Source: Macropodus opercularis
Lineage: Eukaryota > Chordata > Actinopteri > Anabantiformes > Osphronemidae
NCBI GenBank assembly: GCA_030770545.1
Contig: CM061099.1
Coordinates: 930,001-994,000 of the forward strand
DNA: 64,000 bases
Reading direction: 5' to 3'
Translations under genes and position numbers: made by a program
In this document: positions 37,435 through 49,834 of the stretch, one piece after another
How positions within the stretch are numbered: the stretch's first letter is position 1
How the letters are laid out: each line of letters starts with the position of its first letter
Notes under the pieces: generated by a model
Told to the model about the DNA's origin: nothing
The model's database searches: none
The model's input: only the letters and a program-made list of their open reading frames with translations

Positions 37435-37573
37435 CTTGATTAGTCGCTGTCTAAACTCTGAAGACGCTATAACCTATAAAGTTGTATGTTCGGGTTCTTT
37501 CGACTGCTTGGCTCCAACCTCACCGCTCCCCTCCACTCCCGGAATATACTACAGCTACGTCTTCTTCTTCTTC

Positions 37574-38412
37574 GCGTTTATTGGCGGTTGGCAAACAGTA
37601 GTCGTGCTTTAGCGCCATCTACTGGGTCGGATTGTGGATTGTTTGCTGTGCAAACGGAGAAAAAAACCACTATACAATCTTACTGTATATTTTAGTCTCC
37701 AACCCTGTTTCCTCCAACAATTTGATTAAAGCTCTGTGTGATATCCCCTATTTTCATACCTAGTAAAACTTTCACATCCAGTCTTGTTTTCCTTTCTCTG
37801 TCTCTTCGCTGATTGTATAAAGGACAACTTATTATTTTATGCTGCAGTTTCCTCTGTGCCACATTCAAACCTTCCTGTTTCAATGTCCCCATTACTCTTG
37901 TTGTACTGTTTAAATTTGTACGACCAAATCTCTTCCTACTACAGGTCGTCCTTGCTCCTATTGCCACTACATCCCATCACTCCCCAGACTTTCCTTCGTA
38001 TATGATAATGTGATCTCCCCTTTACTCCCTTTGTTCTCTTGCCATGTATTTTTAATTTTTCTTTTGCTATATTCTTTATCTCAGACTTGCTGTACTTTAT
38101 TTCTAAATTAACTTCTTTCCCTGCTGCTTCTTTCGCAAGCTCATCAGCTATTTCATTGCCGTCTACTCCTGTATGTGCTGGAATCCACGTAAACGGCACC
38201 ACCTCCCCTAAACCTCTAGTTCTGTAAAGAGCGTTTAAATGTCCACCAGCACATCCTGCCTTGATTCAGCCTCCAGATTCTTAATGCTCAGCAGTTCACT
38301 ACTTGAGTCTGAGCCTATTAAAGCCTGTTGTGGTTTGGTTTCCTCCACCCAGTAATGCTGATAAATAGCCACTAATTCTCCAGTGAGAACTGACTGGTTG
38401 GTCTGATTCTCC
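37574..38412 (-). pseudogene. Second related LINE, 3' fragment with RNase H
   Basis: Minus-strand remnants at 37939-38202 (FTWIPAHTGVDGNEIADELA, KYSKSEIKNIAKEKLKIHG) and 37692-37967 (RFGRTNLNSTTRVMGTLK, CPLYNQRRDRERKTRLD) are the RNase H and zinc-binding end of an I-type ORF2. A conceptual continuation at 38270-38400 has SDSSSELLSIKN. The sequence diverges from the neighbouring LINE, so it is a different subfamily. Its 3' end (TTGGCGGTTGGCAAACAGTA on the + strand, near 37580) runs into the GAA-type tail where the other LINE sits. Confidence 0.75.
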
Positions 38413-38724
38413 TACTTAACCCTCGTTCAGCCTTCGAGGGGTCAACGTGAAAACAGGACTCTAAGCTCAAAAACCACACAAAGGTTGGATAAAACAGCAG
38501 CAGACAGACGATAAATCACAACACGCTTCATCCAGATGAACGGTTGGATGAACTTGTTCATCATAGACCCACGTGTTCATTGCTGGGATGTAACACCCAC
38601 CAAGGCTGGTTTACAGTGGGGGGGTCTGACCCCTGGAAGGCTGCAGAGAGCTAACATACCAACTGAAGCACGTCCCTGTCGCCCTGGATTAGTCGACAGT
38701 CTTCTGCCTTTTTTGTATTTAATC

Positions 38725-38832
38725 GCGGCTGGCAAACAGTAATATGCTGCTACACTCCAGCATAGTAGGTGGTGGTAACGCACCTCATCACTGGATGCCA
38801 CCCGCCAGAAGACTAGAAGAAGAACAAGAATT
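38725..38832 (+). mobile_element. LINE 3'-end fragment, plus orientation
   Basis: CTCCAGCATAGTAGGTGG, then CATCACTGGATGCCACCCGCC and GAAGAAGAACAAGAA are the reverse complement of the 3' terminus of the 32-37 kb LINE (CACTGGATGCCACCCGCC type). This is a severely 5'-truncated copy or an inverted piece. Confidence 0.7.
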
Positions 38833-40813
38833 ATTATTACGCTGCATCCCGTGTGAACTGCGACTCTAAATGCGCGCAACAACCCAACTTTATTTCTTTC
38901 AGCGTTTTCAGTAAGGAGCCATGTTCTGGGCAGAGAGTACAAACCTACACAAGCTCAATCAGAAGCTAATTGTCAGGAAACGCCAGTAACGCGGTTCCGC
39001 TGGCAGCGACACTGGTCTGACACGTTACCAGTGGTTATAAACCCGCTTAGTTAAGTTTCACAAACTTTAACAGCACATGTCAATAATCCACCAGCGTCTT
39101 TTAATTTTTGAACCTCTCCATAGATTTAATCAGCCTGATCTTAAACAGGGATTTGATCAGTTCGGTTCTTTCTTCTCTCACCTCCTTCCGGTCTGATCCA
39201 GTCACCGACTCCTTTCCATCGATGTTTATTCCCTTCACGACCAACATTTCTTGATTAAAGCTGAATATCAGCATCTTTTCATTGATCAACCACGAGCTGA
39301 AACCTTCCAACCGCGCTGTAGTTTGAATCTTCTTCTTCGTGTATTTTATAATAGTTGCCATCACCGCCTCCTACTGGTCATTGTGGTGAATTACGCATCC
39401 AGGACCGTGTTGCGCTGCTTCACACGTTCAGTGACTCACATCATGTCTCATTTACATCCAAGGCTTTAAACGCCTGCGCCGTTAGTTACGCATCATGTGA
39501 GGACTGACTCCAAACCCAATAGGTTTATTGAAACGAGGCTCTACTACGGGTGTCACGTCTCATTTGAAGGAATCTGATGTTAATAACTTAATGTGTCAAA
39601 CTGTTGGACCGTTTAGCAGAAAGCCAAGACCCGGTGATTAACAAGATATTGAGGTGGCGCTGCCACCACGCGGTGAATGAAGGAATTACGCGTTAAAGGT
39701 TTTTACTCATTTACTCTGTTTGGCTGTTCAGGCCCTAAAAACACATAAGAGCGAAGCTGCGCGTTGTACCTAATAAATACTTTATTCAGTGTGAAAAGAC
39801 AGAAACATCACAGTTTGACTTTTATTGTTTAAGCGTTTACACATTTAGATATTTAAAGGATCGTCTTACACGTCAGATACTAGAATAAATCAGCAAACAA
39901 TTAAAATTAAACAACCAGACAAACAGCAGTTGACTGTAAATGTACCAGAAAGTCTGGTTTATATTCTTACGTTATGCATGATTCTAGATTAATTTTAAGC
40001 AGAACTGTACATTTCTTTTGTAAATGCCCATATTGCTCCTCAGACAATCCCAAGAAGAGCGATAAACTTTGTAATATGTAATAATATTTGTTAAATAGAC
40101 GCATTAATGTAAAGCTTCATTCAGAGTGTTGAAGAGTTTACTGATGATGTGAAGCTTTAATACAAGTTGCTGATCTCATCAACAGTGTTTTGATCAAAGT
40201 CACTTTAACATGGACAGCCACACACCTCTGAGTGTTAAAGATGCAATCAGCTACAAATCTCCAACAAATACATAATAATATGATTACATAAAAGATTATA
40301 TCAGTTCCAAACCGCAGCAGAAATCAATCCCGTCTCTTGTGAAAATGCTGCTTAATAATGATAAATTTTATAGTTTCAAGACATTAATATGTTAATCATT
40401 ACATGGCTCATGGCTTCTTGGTTTTGTCCATTGTTAAACGTATTATTATCATACATAACCCTTTTTCATTTGTTTCTTTTAGTTATTTATTACAGGTTCA
40501 CAAAAAACAATAAACAGCTTTTAGAGAAATACATAATTTTTATCCTCAGGAATGAGATATAAGTACAGTAAAATATAAGTAAAAACTGCTAAAACAAAAA
40601 CAAAAAATATTGCAAAGCAAAGTTCATTAAGACATAAATCATTAAACATTTATACATGATTCACCATTATGGTTTTGAACAGTACCATGTACTAATATTC
40701 TGAAAAAACCAAGCTGGGACCAATTCAGGCTTTGGTTTACTTACTACTAAATTCCTTGATTCAACAGACTTCACTGAATCCTGCAGCAGAGTGATGTGAT
40801 ATAGGAGTTGCGC
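38833..40813. other. AT-rich region with no supported gene
   Basis: Apart from the LINE end at 39328 I see no gene. A minus-strand open frame at 39101-39364 reads through the LINE-end sequence and resembles no family. The stretch from 39780 to 40660 is strongly AT-rich. Confidence 0.5.
39328..39388 (-). mobile_element. Short LINE 3'-end fragment with GAA-type tail
   Basis: CTTCTTCTTCGTGTATTT followed by CACCGCCTCCTACTGGTC has the same layout as the ends near 32270 and 37565 (TTC run, short spacer, CCGCCACCTACT). It is probably another truncated minus-strand copy. Confidence 0.5.
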
Positions 40814-41422
40814 TAGAAAAAAAACAAAATTAGTTATTAACAAAACAAAGATAAAGACAGTCACTACCTCAGACTGTTGTTCAAAAGAAGATGTGAGATT
40901 AAGTTATGTGCTGCACATTAAATGTCTCAGTAAAGTGTGAGCGAATGTTGAAGCCTGTAGTTCGCCTCCCTGGCCTGTCTGACAACATGCGATTCAAGCT
41001 TTATGCAGATGAGACGCAATTCTCACACCTCTATGACGTAGGGGAGGCCAAGTCGCAGTGTCACCCTAGTCCTGGTCCCAGACATATGTCTAAATCAGTG
41101 TCATCAAGCAACGACAGTGGTTGTTTCGTCACACACTACAGTACACCCACATCTGTCTGATACAGATTCAGTACGGTAGCTGTACCAGGTTGATTCAGTC
41201 AGAATCACAAGCAGGGTAATGAGAGAAATACAGTTTTGGGCCGAGTTTGTCTTGGGCAGTGTTTGAAGTGGGGCTCCCCCACGAGAAGGTGCAGGATTTT
41301 GAACAGAAACCTTCTGGGACAGAATTGAACCAAATAGCAAAGGAGGAAGTTCACGTCTAACATAATAGAGACCTTTAATAAAAACAATTCCAAACTTACC
41401 CGTCTTGTATTTTCAGGCAAAA
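40814..41422 (-). other. Likely spliced 3' UTR of Ig gene B
   Basis: After the stop of gene B at 41423-41425, a donor (GTAAG on the minus strand, 41395-41399) follows within 25 nt. An acceptor-like site (T-rich run then CTAG) lies at about 40815. This suggests a 3' UTR intron. Confidence 0.3.
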
Positions 41423-42025
41423 TTAACGTAGAGCTACAGTTAGAGCAAGACATAAAGCAACAATGCTCGTGCTTGATGTGCTGGCACCCTGACCACCTGA
41501 AACACACAAAATACATACAATTTAACTCAGAGTTTACGATTCAGCCACTTTAATAACACTCAGCCGAATACTGTGAACTTTAGGTCGCACTCATGCTCTG
41601 ACCAGGCATGAATCCATTACGTATTACTAGTTTCTAGTATTGCTAGTCTCACACCCATTATGTAACTTTCAGATTACATAGAAACTTCCTGAACTACTTT
41701 TTCTGAAGCTATTTCAACTCACATTCTGAAGTTTTCTTCATTTCTGACTGACTGCGGTCGTAGTTTTACAAACCCTGTGGATCATTAAAGTCCTTACACT
41801 CAGATGTTAGGCCTGTGGATAGGTTGTTGTTGCATCTATGCTCAGGTGTGAACAACTGTGAAACCACCCGAGTAGTGAAGAAACACTGGTAGTGAAGATA
41901 GATTGTCTCTGTTCTCTCTAGTTGTGTTTCTCTCTTTCTGTCTCTATTCTCATCTCCAGGTATCGTCAGACTCAGAGTCGTGTGTCTCAGTGTTCAGCTG
42001 CTGGTCCAACCATCCTGCCTGAGTC

Positions 42026-42063
<38 letters not shown>

Positions 42064-45000
42064 TCTCTCTTCTCTATCCCTTCTCTCCAACCGGTCAAGG
42101 CAGATGTTCTCCCACTGATCCTGGGTCTGCTGGAGGTTTCTTCCTCTATAGAGTTTTTCCACTGTTGCTATTAAAATGTACAATGTATTGATTGGCTCCA
42201 TTCAAAGCTGCTCTATGTGGATCTGTTGGGTTTAGTTGTGTCAGGTCTTAAACCTCACTGTAAAGAGCCTTGAGATCACTGATGTTGTGAATTGGTGCTA
42301 TATGAATAAAGTTGAATTGAATTGAATTAACCATTATCGTCTGCATAAAGTTCAACCTTGAACCAGTTGTTCCAAACTAAATGTTTGAACTGATTGTCTT
42401 CACTGTCTAGGACATGTTGTTCTCCTACAGATGTAAATGAAAGCTGAATCTGCTCAAGGGGCTAACTCTTCGTCATGTGCCATCCAATCTGTACATGCTT
42501 CCTGGCATTGGACCACATACACTACATCACAGCTCTATTTGTGTCAAGGTGTTTTGTCTTGGGGTGGACAAATGTTTGACTTTGAAAAAATTAGAATGAT
42601 TATGTAAAGAGAAGAAGATACTCACCAGCAATATATACATGGCTTCTGATAGGAATCTGATGCTTGATTTCGTCCTGCGTGGCTACACAGTGGTAGAAGT
42701 CCGTCGTGGTCACATTAACTTGGAGGGTGACGTCATAGCGGCCTCCTCTTTCAGTGACCTGTGGTTCTGAAGCCTTAAGAACATTTCCAGAATTGTCCTT
42801 CCAAAGCAAACTAGGTTTTGGAGATGCACCTTGAACCTCACACTGCAGCAGCGCCCAATGTTGTGTTTGCTGAACAATTGAGAAGGACGGCTTTGGAGAT
42901 GCACCTGTGAAGCAGAGAAGGAAACACTGGCGTTTGTAGTGGATGATTATTCAAAGGTCTTCCTAATATTCTGAAACCTTACACAAAGAATAGAAAAACC
43001 TATTTAAAAAACCTACACAATGAACTAATACCTACTACCAACCTATTGTGTAAATCTGAAAGTCCTGGACTAATGTGGGTAAACTATAGCTAATAAATCT
43101 GTAAAGGTTTGTTTAGTGGCTATAGGACATGTTGTGTTATTTTGTGTGAGATTTAGATGAGAAATAACTTTAATTAGCTAAACACATAGCATCATAGAAA
43201 AACTTCCATCCAGTAATTACAGTTCAAGCGATGGTGCGCTGATGGGGTTGTGTCCCATTGTGTCACACTGACAACACCAGAAAACCTCTGTACATATGAA
43301 GGAGCAGACGTGCTGTAACACCTTGTGTGATCACTCTGGTGATAGAACATTACAGATACATACACATCATCACTGATGTACAGCACTGGAAAATGTCTGG
43401 AATTGCTTTTTATGGCATTACGCTTTAATTGTGTTGGACAGATGTGACCACATCTCTACTGAGCTTAACCTGCAAATTATCATGTGTATACTTTCATTAT
43501 TTCACCATGTCTCAGTGGTGATTTCTCTGTTTCCCTCTTACCACAATAGTTTCAATTACAAGAAGTTTCTTCAAAAGTCTGTTTCGTCACCAGGACCAAA
43601 GCTGAGGCTTAGGAATGTTTTAGAACATGGACCTGAATTAATTGAAGACTATGGAGCAAAACGTTTTATACAGTTGAGACGCAAAGGAAATATTTTATTC
43701 TCCTCGGGATGCAAGTGTCTAATGATTCGTGACGCCATTAAGTTGAGGACTCACCTGGGACTTCTGGTCTGTTTCTTAACCTTTTAATACGAGGGGGTTG
43801 GGTGCGACCCGAGATTTGTCGAAAAAACGTATAAACAAACATACGTTTAAGTTCCCGTTAACTGCATAGGATAAAACAGACACATTTTACCTCGTTTGAA
43901 AGCTCACATCTTCTTTTTGTCACGAGATATGACAACTTTAACATAACCTTTACGACAAAAAACCTTCAGCGTCTTAATTAATGGCAGCAAACAGTTGGCA
44001 TCGTACCTGCTGATCTGTCTCGTCGCAGTTAAAAGACATTTACAGGCTAAAACAACCGAAGTGGACAAACAACACGAAGCTTTTCTGAAGAACGAAAATT
44101 AACAAAACAACTCAGCTCATTTTAAAACAAGCGACCGAAGAAAATAACGAAAATAATATGGATAAATTCCGCTATTTACTTTTTACGTTGCTTTTCACGT
44201 TGCACAACAATATCTCGACAAACGTGTAAACGTCGAAAAAACACTTTCTACCTCACGAAGTTCTACAACTGTGAGATAAGTAAAGTGTCCTGAACACAAC
44301 AAACCAATCTGAATCATCCTGCAACGCAAAGTGACGTAATTAACATGTTTTTAATCCCATCACCAAATCAGAAAAGAGCAAATGTACAAGAGAGACCACG
44401 TGTATTTAACTGGCAGCTTCTTCGCCAAATAAAAGATCTTTGCACAAAATCCGTCAGACTTTGTAGCCAATAAGTTTACCTGTCTGACCATATAAGGTAG
44501 CAGGTATGGTCGCACTTCCTGTGGCAGAGGAACGCACAAATAAAAGAAAAAAAGAGTTTTGTCCGTCAAAACTGACACAGTTTCATGATAATGACTTTGT
44601 TAATTTCATCTAAATAATAAAATACTTTACTATCAACATCTTTAATATATATAAATACTGTCTATGGTTGTTAGAGATTGTTTTTTTACCATTATTTGTG
44701 AACTTTTTAAAAGGTTTTTAAACCTCTGTAGACATCTGCTGGTAATTATTTGAAGTGCACTTGTTAAAAATTCTCAGAGCCACTTAGATCAATCAAGCTG
44801 GAATTTTGTATAAATAAGTTAAGCAAGGTGAGGGAGAAGGTTTAAAAAAAAATCAACCCAATAGCTCTTATCGTAGCTGATTTATAGGTTTTGAATTATG
44901 ACAAAAATAGAATAACACAACAAAATTCATATTTTATTTAGTACAATGCTGTGCTTTCAATCAAACCATCTCAGGGTTAGAGGAATTATTAACACACCTC

Positions 45001-47055
45001 ATTAAAGTTCTAAGTGTTTCCTTTAAATTGCAGCACTGTTAATTTATTAGTTACTGTGTTGTTTTGGTATTATACGGGCTGAAATAAGTAAGAGTGGAGG
45101 AACAGAAGTGCACAAACTTAAAATGAGCCCTAAGAGGTTAGAATCGGCTCTAAAAGACAAAAGAAAAAAGGTTAGTATGTGGTATCATCAACAGTTAATT
45201 TAAAAAAACATAAAACGTAACTTAACTGGTATTATTGGATATTTAGATAAAGATATAAAATATACTGTCGGTGTCAACTTAGATGTCACAAAGTGGGTTA
45301 GACTCACACTAAATGTACAGGCTAGTTCTGCATAGACTCACTCAAAAAATTATAAAACACATCTGTCGGCATCTCCTCACTATCAAACTAATAACAAAAG
45401 GTCACCAGGCACCTTTTCCAATCGGAAAACATTACAATACTTGCAATGTAATGTTTTTCCTCTGTCAAGTTAAAAACTATTTGTCATGAACAACTATGTG
45501 GTTTCAGACTGATGGTAAGTTGTTGTTTCATCTCTGCCAGATGTGTTTTGGCTTTAACTTGAGACCATCTGAAACACTAGAAGCAGTAAATCTGTATGTG
45601 AGGCATTGTAATAAATCCTAAACCACTCACCGACAACAAGTGAAATGTGAGATCTTTGATTTGGCTGCAAACGTGGAAAATCACAAGTATAGATTCCAGT
45701 GTCTTCAATCTTTGTGTTGTTGATGATGATGGACGCATTACCAACTTTCAGTTGTTCAGGAAAATGAGACACCCGTCCTTTGAAATGTTCATCCTGACCT
45801 GAACGGCCATTGTTGTAATGCACGCCAGCATTATACAGAAACACCTCCATCTTTCCATCTTTCTTCCAGTCAAACAGTTTTTGTTCAATGTTCTCATTGG
45901 TGCTAAGAGAACAGTTCAAAATGGCATTTTCCTGTTCTTTCACTACTACAGTGATGTCAGCTTGATCTGTAAGAGAAAAACCAACAGAGCAGTCAGGTGA
46001 GAATCAAAGTTAGAATAAATCCAGCCAGAATAACTGGTTTTATGTTGATTTTGTTTCATTTTTGTTTCAACAACATGCTGCTGACAAAACCCCCCAAAAC
46101 AAATCAAAACATCAACAACCGACTCTACCTGGATGTGTCCTCCTGTCGATTGTTGATTATCACACATACAAAACACCAACCAGGCCATATTTCAAATTTG
46201 AAGCAGGGAACTGAAACCGATTTTTGAACTTGTATTTCTGACAAACCAAAGCCAGTCATGTGTAAACTCTTGGACTGCGCTGGAAACATCCTGGTCCAGC
46301 AGGTGCGTCCAGCTGACAGACAGAACCGAGACGCACTGCGAAGCAGAAGAACCACTTCACGCTCCTTCCTCAACCTACTGGCAGTGAGCGCAAAAGCGGT
46401 TTCTGCGGGCATCAATGCAACTAAAGTTCTACTGAACTTACGTCTTACGCAGCCAAATATATAACATCATTCAACTCGTAACATATGAGCCTCACCAAAG
46501 CTCCAGTATATGAATTTATTCGGTTTCTATGTTTATTTCCTTTGGTGTAACTGTAATGTCCGACACCACCTAAACGCCGCAGCAGCGGCAGCTTCAAGGC
46601 GGTGGAAGCCTGCGAGTGTAACCGAGGTGGAGGAAGCTTTAACCTGCGGTTCAGCTGTAGAACAGGCGGGTTTAGCTCCTACGACGGGTTTAAAGCGACA
46701 GTGCGAAGTTTCTGCATTTCCCACCTGGCGGCTTTACCATCAAACTACAGGTCGGTTCCAGGACGCGGTCAACCGGATGACGCTGTTTGTCGCTTGGGTT
46801 GTGGACGGTGGTGTTTTACGGACCTGTTCTCGTTATTAGCACTAAATCGCATCAAGCTGAGCTGATGTAACGATTTTTCTCGTAATCTAGGAACAAATCT
46901 GCACGTTTAAAAAAAACACAATCACGTAAAAATTATATTATATATATATGAATTCAATTCTGCGTGATTAACCAGTTTTTCTTACTGTTTCCACCAGCGA
47001 ACGTTGATCCAAATCGAGCCAGGAGCCAGAGACATAAGGCAGGAAGCGGCTGCAT
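41423..47055 (-). CDS. Ig gene B: B7/butyrophilin-like protein with GPI-type C-terminus, 252 residues
   Basis: Four minus-strand exons: 46986-47055 (signal peptide MQPLPALCLWLLARFGSTFA), 45631-45966 (IgV), 42626-42904 (IgC) and 41423-41496 (C-terminal end). Junctions are phase 1 and the sum of 759 nt divides by three. The IgV shows ILNCSLS, FDWKKDG, NGRSGQDEHFKGRVSHF and DTGIYTC. The IgC shows LLQCEVQG, LLWKDN and DFYHCVA. The last exon encodes a Gly/Ser/Thr-rich spacer (GGQGASTSSTS), then IVALCLALTVAL, one Arg and a stop. There is no cytoplasmic tail and no long membrane helix, which fits a GPI-attachment signal. I found no linker exon between IgV and IgC. A LINE piece sits in the IgC-to-last-exon intron. 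The family is the same as gene A. Confidence 0.75.
41985..42330 (+). mobile_element. L2-like LINE 3'-end fragment in a gene B intron
   Basis: TCCACTGTTGC, GAGCCTTGAGATCACTG, GGTGCTATATGAATAAAG and the terminal GAATTGAATTGAATT repeats are the usual 3' end of fish L2-type LINEs. A (TTG)n run at 42026-42063 is embedded in it. No RT frame remains. Confidence 0.7.
42026..42063. repeat. (TTG)n microsatellite
   Basis: Twelve to thirteen uninterrupted TTG units inside the L2-like fragment. Confidence 0.97.
42905..45630 (-). other. Gene B intron between IgV and IgC, AT-rich
   Basis: 2.7 kb without a supported exon. Positions 43785-44350 have a different base composition (GGGTGCGACCCGAG, many CG dinucleotides) and may be a mobile-element remnant I cannot name. 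A minus-strand frame at 44360-44578 is unsupported. Confidence 0.45.
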
Positions 47056-48296
47056 GGTTGTCATCAGCTTCAGTCTAACGTCCGACTATAACGAGCTTCA
47101 GAAGCGTTTTCTATTTCAAGTGACGCAACAACAGCAGCAGCTTCCGGAAAGATCCTCTAACCATGACTCACGATTCTACTTCATCAGGTCACGTGGGTGA
47201 AAGTATTCGATCGGAAGCGAACTTTATTTAACAATCGTAGAGAGGACGTGGCTTCAATGCATGGACTAAAACGAAGCAGAAATATATAAGGTGTTATTTA
47301 GGTATTAATAAATTAAAGGATAACTTAAGCCTGTGTATATGGATATATATACATATATGGAACCAGCTTCTGCTACATTTATGATCCCCTTGATATTAAA
47401 ACATTCCTTCATGATGCACATTGGTCTGTACAAAAACATTATACAATTTATACCTGGGCTAATTAACCACATAAAGATTTAATATTTTACAGTCACAAAA
47501 GATTTGCTGTACATTTCTCAGTTTCTTTGCATGTTTCTGTAATATTACTGTTAGTTTTGGTTTATGTTTCCACTGTCCCTACAATTATTCTGACAATTTC
47601 ATTCAGTTATATTGATTTAGTTGTTGCTAACAGGTGGGAAGTGGATTAACTATGACCAGAAGGAGGAGGGTTATCACTTAACATGAGCTGAAATCAAAAA
47701 CTATCCGAAGGGAGGACAAAGTGCATTAATAGTGATGCTGGGGTTAAGTAGTCATACGGTCTAGGACCATGCTCCAAGACCTATGAGATGCTCGACTGTT
47801 GAAGGGACACGTAGCCCAGGATGTGGAGAGCAAAGCAGGTGAGCAAAGGCTTTAGAAGAGGTAACACAACATGTTGACTAGCAAAATGCTACAGTTCACT
47901 GTTTTGTTTCTACATTATAATGAATGGTAAAATAATCATACACTTTACATATCACATTGTCTTATTCCAATCACTTCATTCACTCATTTGATGTTTGTGT
48001 CAGATGTAATAAAAGACGCTGAAGACAGTCCTGAAACATTATACTCATAAAACAGGATGGACAGAAAATTCAGACTGAGATTTAAACTTTATTAGTTTTG
48101 TGTATGTACAGAAACCCCTGTAACATAAACTATTCATTTATATCACTCGCCCCCTGCTGCTGGCATCTTGTTAACTCTGTTCATCTATGTAACTGACTAA
48201 TTCCTAGAAAGTAATCACATGCAGCCATTATGACCACTTTTCCAATACTGATACTACTCGTAGTGGGTATATTATATCACCAAGCCTTGTGATCTA
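47056..48296. other. Intergenic, no feature recognised
   Basis: Upstream of gene B on the minus strand. It would contain that gene's promoter, but I see no clear TATA box or other motif that I would assign. The rest is AT-rich and non-coding. Confidence 0.45.
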
Positions 48297-48536
48297 CAGT
48301 TGCAAGAAAGAGTCTGTGAACCTGTGGGATCTCATGGTTTTCTGCATAAATTGGTCATAAATGTTCTGACCTTCATCTAAGTCATAACAACAGAAAAACA
48401 GTTTGCTGAAACTAACACTGCACAAACATGTTTTTAATAAACATGTGAATATTCACATCAGGGTGAATAAAGTATGTGAATGGTCTGCACTTGTGTCGCA
48501 CTTTTACCCATCAGTACTCAAAGGGCTTTGACCCTG

Positions 48537-48740
48537 CGTCTCATTCACACAGAGGATGTGATGCAACAGGACAACGACCCAAAGCATAGAAGCAAATCAA
48601 CAACAGAAAGGCTTCAACAGAACAAAATCCTCCTTCTGGACTGGACCAGTCAGAGTCTGGACCTCAACCCGACTGAGATGCTGTGGTATCACCTCAAGAG
48701 AGAGATTCACACCAGACATCCAAGAACATTGAGGCCCTGA
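48537..48740 (+). pseudogene. Tc1-like transposase C-terminal remnant
   Basis: The frame includes MQQDNDPKHRSKSTTERLQQ and then LDWTSQSLDLNPTEMLWYHL. These are the catalytic D (QQDNDPKH) and the final E (NPTEMLW) regions of a Tc1-type DDE transposase. The N-terminal DNA-binding part is missing, so it is non-functional. Confidence 0.85.
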
Positions 48741-48889
48741 AACAGTTCAAGAGGAATGGTTCAAATTCCTCCAGATCGTTGAGCAGGTCTGATCTGCAGC
48801 TACAGGAAAACTTGGTTCAGGTTATTGTAGCCAAAGGATTGCAGACTGATTTATGACCACCAAAGTAGGGCAGGAGGTCTGGTCGGGAT

Positions 48890-49655
48890 AAAGACATGGG
48901 CTTCCAGGTGCTTCGGCTGCTGTCCTCGCTGGCTTCGCCCCGTTCTTCCTCATGGTTCTCCTTCTGGATCATCTTCACTCCAGACATGGCCATGATCATT
49001 GTGCTCCACTACACAAGTCCTGTTCTGTGTCCAACACTAAACGCTGGGGCTGCCGCGCTTCCTCTGTCTTGGCCCCACAGTTATGGAGCGCGCTACCTTT
49101 GGAAACCAGGTCTTCCTCCAAACTCGCTGCTTTAAAATCAAAACTGAAAACCCACCTTTTTATTCTAGCTTACGAATCTGGCAACAGGACCTGAATTGGA
49201 GTTTTACCATCTATAAGTTATATATTGCACTCTCTAAATATTGTAAATATAGTACATTTTGTGCACACATCTGTCTATAATTATCTGTAGCTGCTGTAAT
49301 AATTGAATTTCCCCAATGTGGGATCAATAAAGGATGAGTTTGGTCGCCTGCCTAGGAGACTTGATCTCTGTGGTCAGGCCAAGAGCTTCCCCGCGCGCCA
49401 GCGAGCTTAATCCCGACAGGGAGGAAGAGGTGACTTCTGCCTTTTGTTTATTCTTTACACCACTTACAAGAATAAATCATTTGTATTATTTTGAATCTCA
49501 GTGCTGTGTTTGCTTGAATTCTTCCAGTGAAAAATCTAAACAACTACATTTACTACTGTTATTTTCTTAGCTACTATTTTGTTCCATCTTTTATTGCTGT
49601 TACTATTGCTGTCCAACTGGGATGTGGCGCTTTATAAAATGTATTTGATTTGATT
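48890..49655 (+). mobile_element. LINE 3' fragments nested in the Tc1-like element
   Basis: A piece at about 49060-49195 encodes SALPLETRSSSKLAALKSKL and KTHLFILAY, the usual end of L2/Rex-type LINE proteins. Downstream, CCCCAATGTGGGATCAATAAAGGA (49311-49334) is a LINE 3' end. A second end of L2 type (GGCGCTTTATAAAATG, TTTGATTTGATT) closes at about 49655. At least two retrotransposon pieces lie within the transposon. Confidence 0.65.
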
Positions 49656-49834
49656 AAGACCAAAGGTTCACATACTTTTTAGACTCTGCCCTGTGAATGT
49701 TTACATGTTATGGTCAATAAAAAATGAAGACATATGATGTTTGTGCACTGACTGTTTTTCTATTGTTGTGACTTAGATGAAGATCAGAACACGTTTATGC
49801 AGAAAACCATGTGATCCCAGGGTTCGCAGACTTA

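Larger units (their letters stand above)
32242..37573 (-). mobile_element. I-clade-like LINE, nearly full length, with flanking direct repeats
   Basis: A minus-strand non-LTR retrotransposon with ORF1 (zinc-knuckle protein), endonuclease, reverse transcriptase and RNase H in the order expected for I-type LINEs. It is bounded on both sides by the same 25-bp sequence (CTACAGCTACGTC followed by TTC repeats), at 32242-32266 and 37549-37573, which I read as a target-site duplication overlapping a GAA-type tail. The 3' end on the minus strand is a (GAA)n tail (32250-32290), preceded by a conserved terminal segment with GCCACCTACT at about 32331. ORF2 is broken, so the copy cannot move by itself. 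Confidence 0.85.
48297..49834 (+). mobile_element. Tc1-like DNA transposon with long inverted repeats, interrupted by LINE pieces
   Basis: The left end CAGTTGCAAGAAAGAGTCTG follows a TA dinucleotide. GTGAACC, then GGGATCTCATGGTTTTCTGC and CTTCATCTAAGTCA, recur in reverse complement at the right end (GACTTAGATGAAG at about 49771, GCAGAAAACCATGTGATCCC, then GGTTCGCAGACTT at about 49822). The arms are some 170-200 bp long. The outermost bases of the right arm are lost. The interior carries a transposase remnant and LINE sequence. Confidence 0.8.

Noticed and set aside
39101..39364. 87-codon minus-strand frame
   Set aside because: Its N-terminus is LINE-tail sequence and the rest resembles nothing known. 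No splice or promoter support.
43431..43787. 118-codon plus-strand frame
   Set aside because: Weak resemblance to Tc1-type DNA-binding text at best, not enough to name. It lies in a gene B intron and may be an old element.
46510..46865. GC-rich overlapping frames of about 110 and 87 codons
   Set aside because: They lie in intron 1 of gene B, with no family resemblance and no splice sites.
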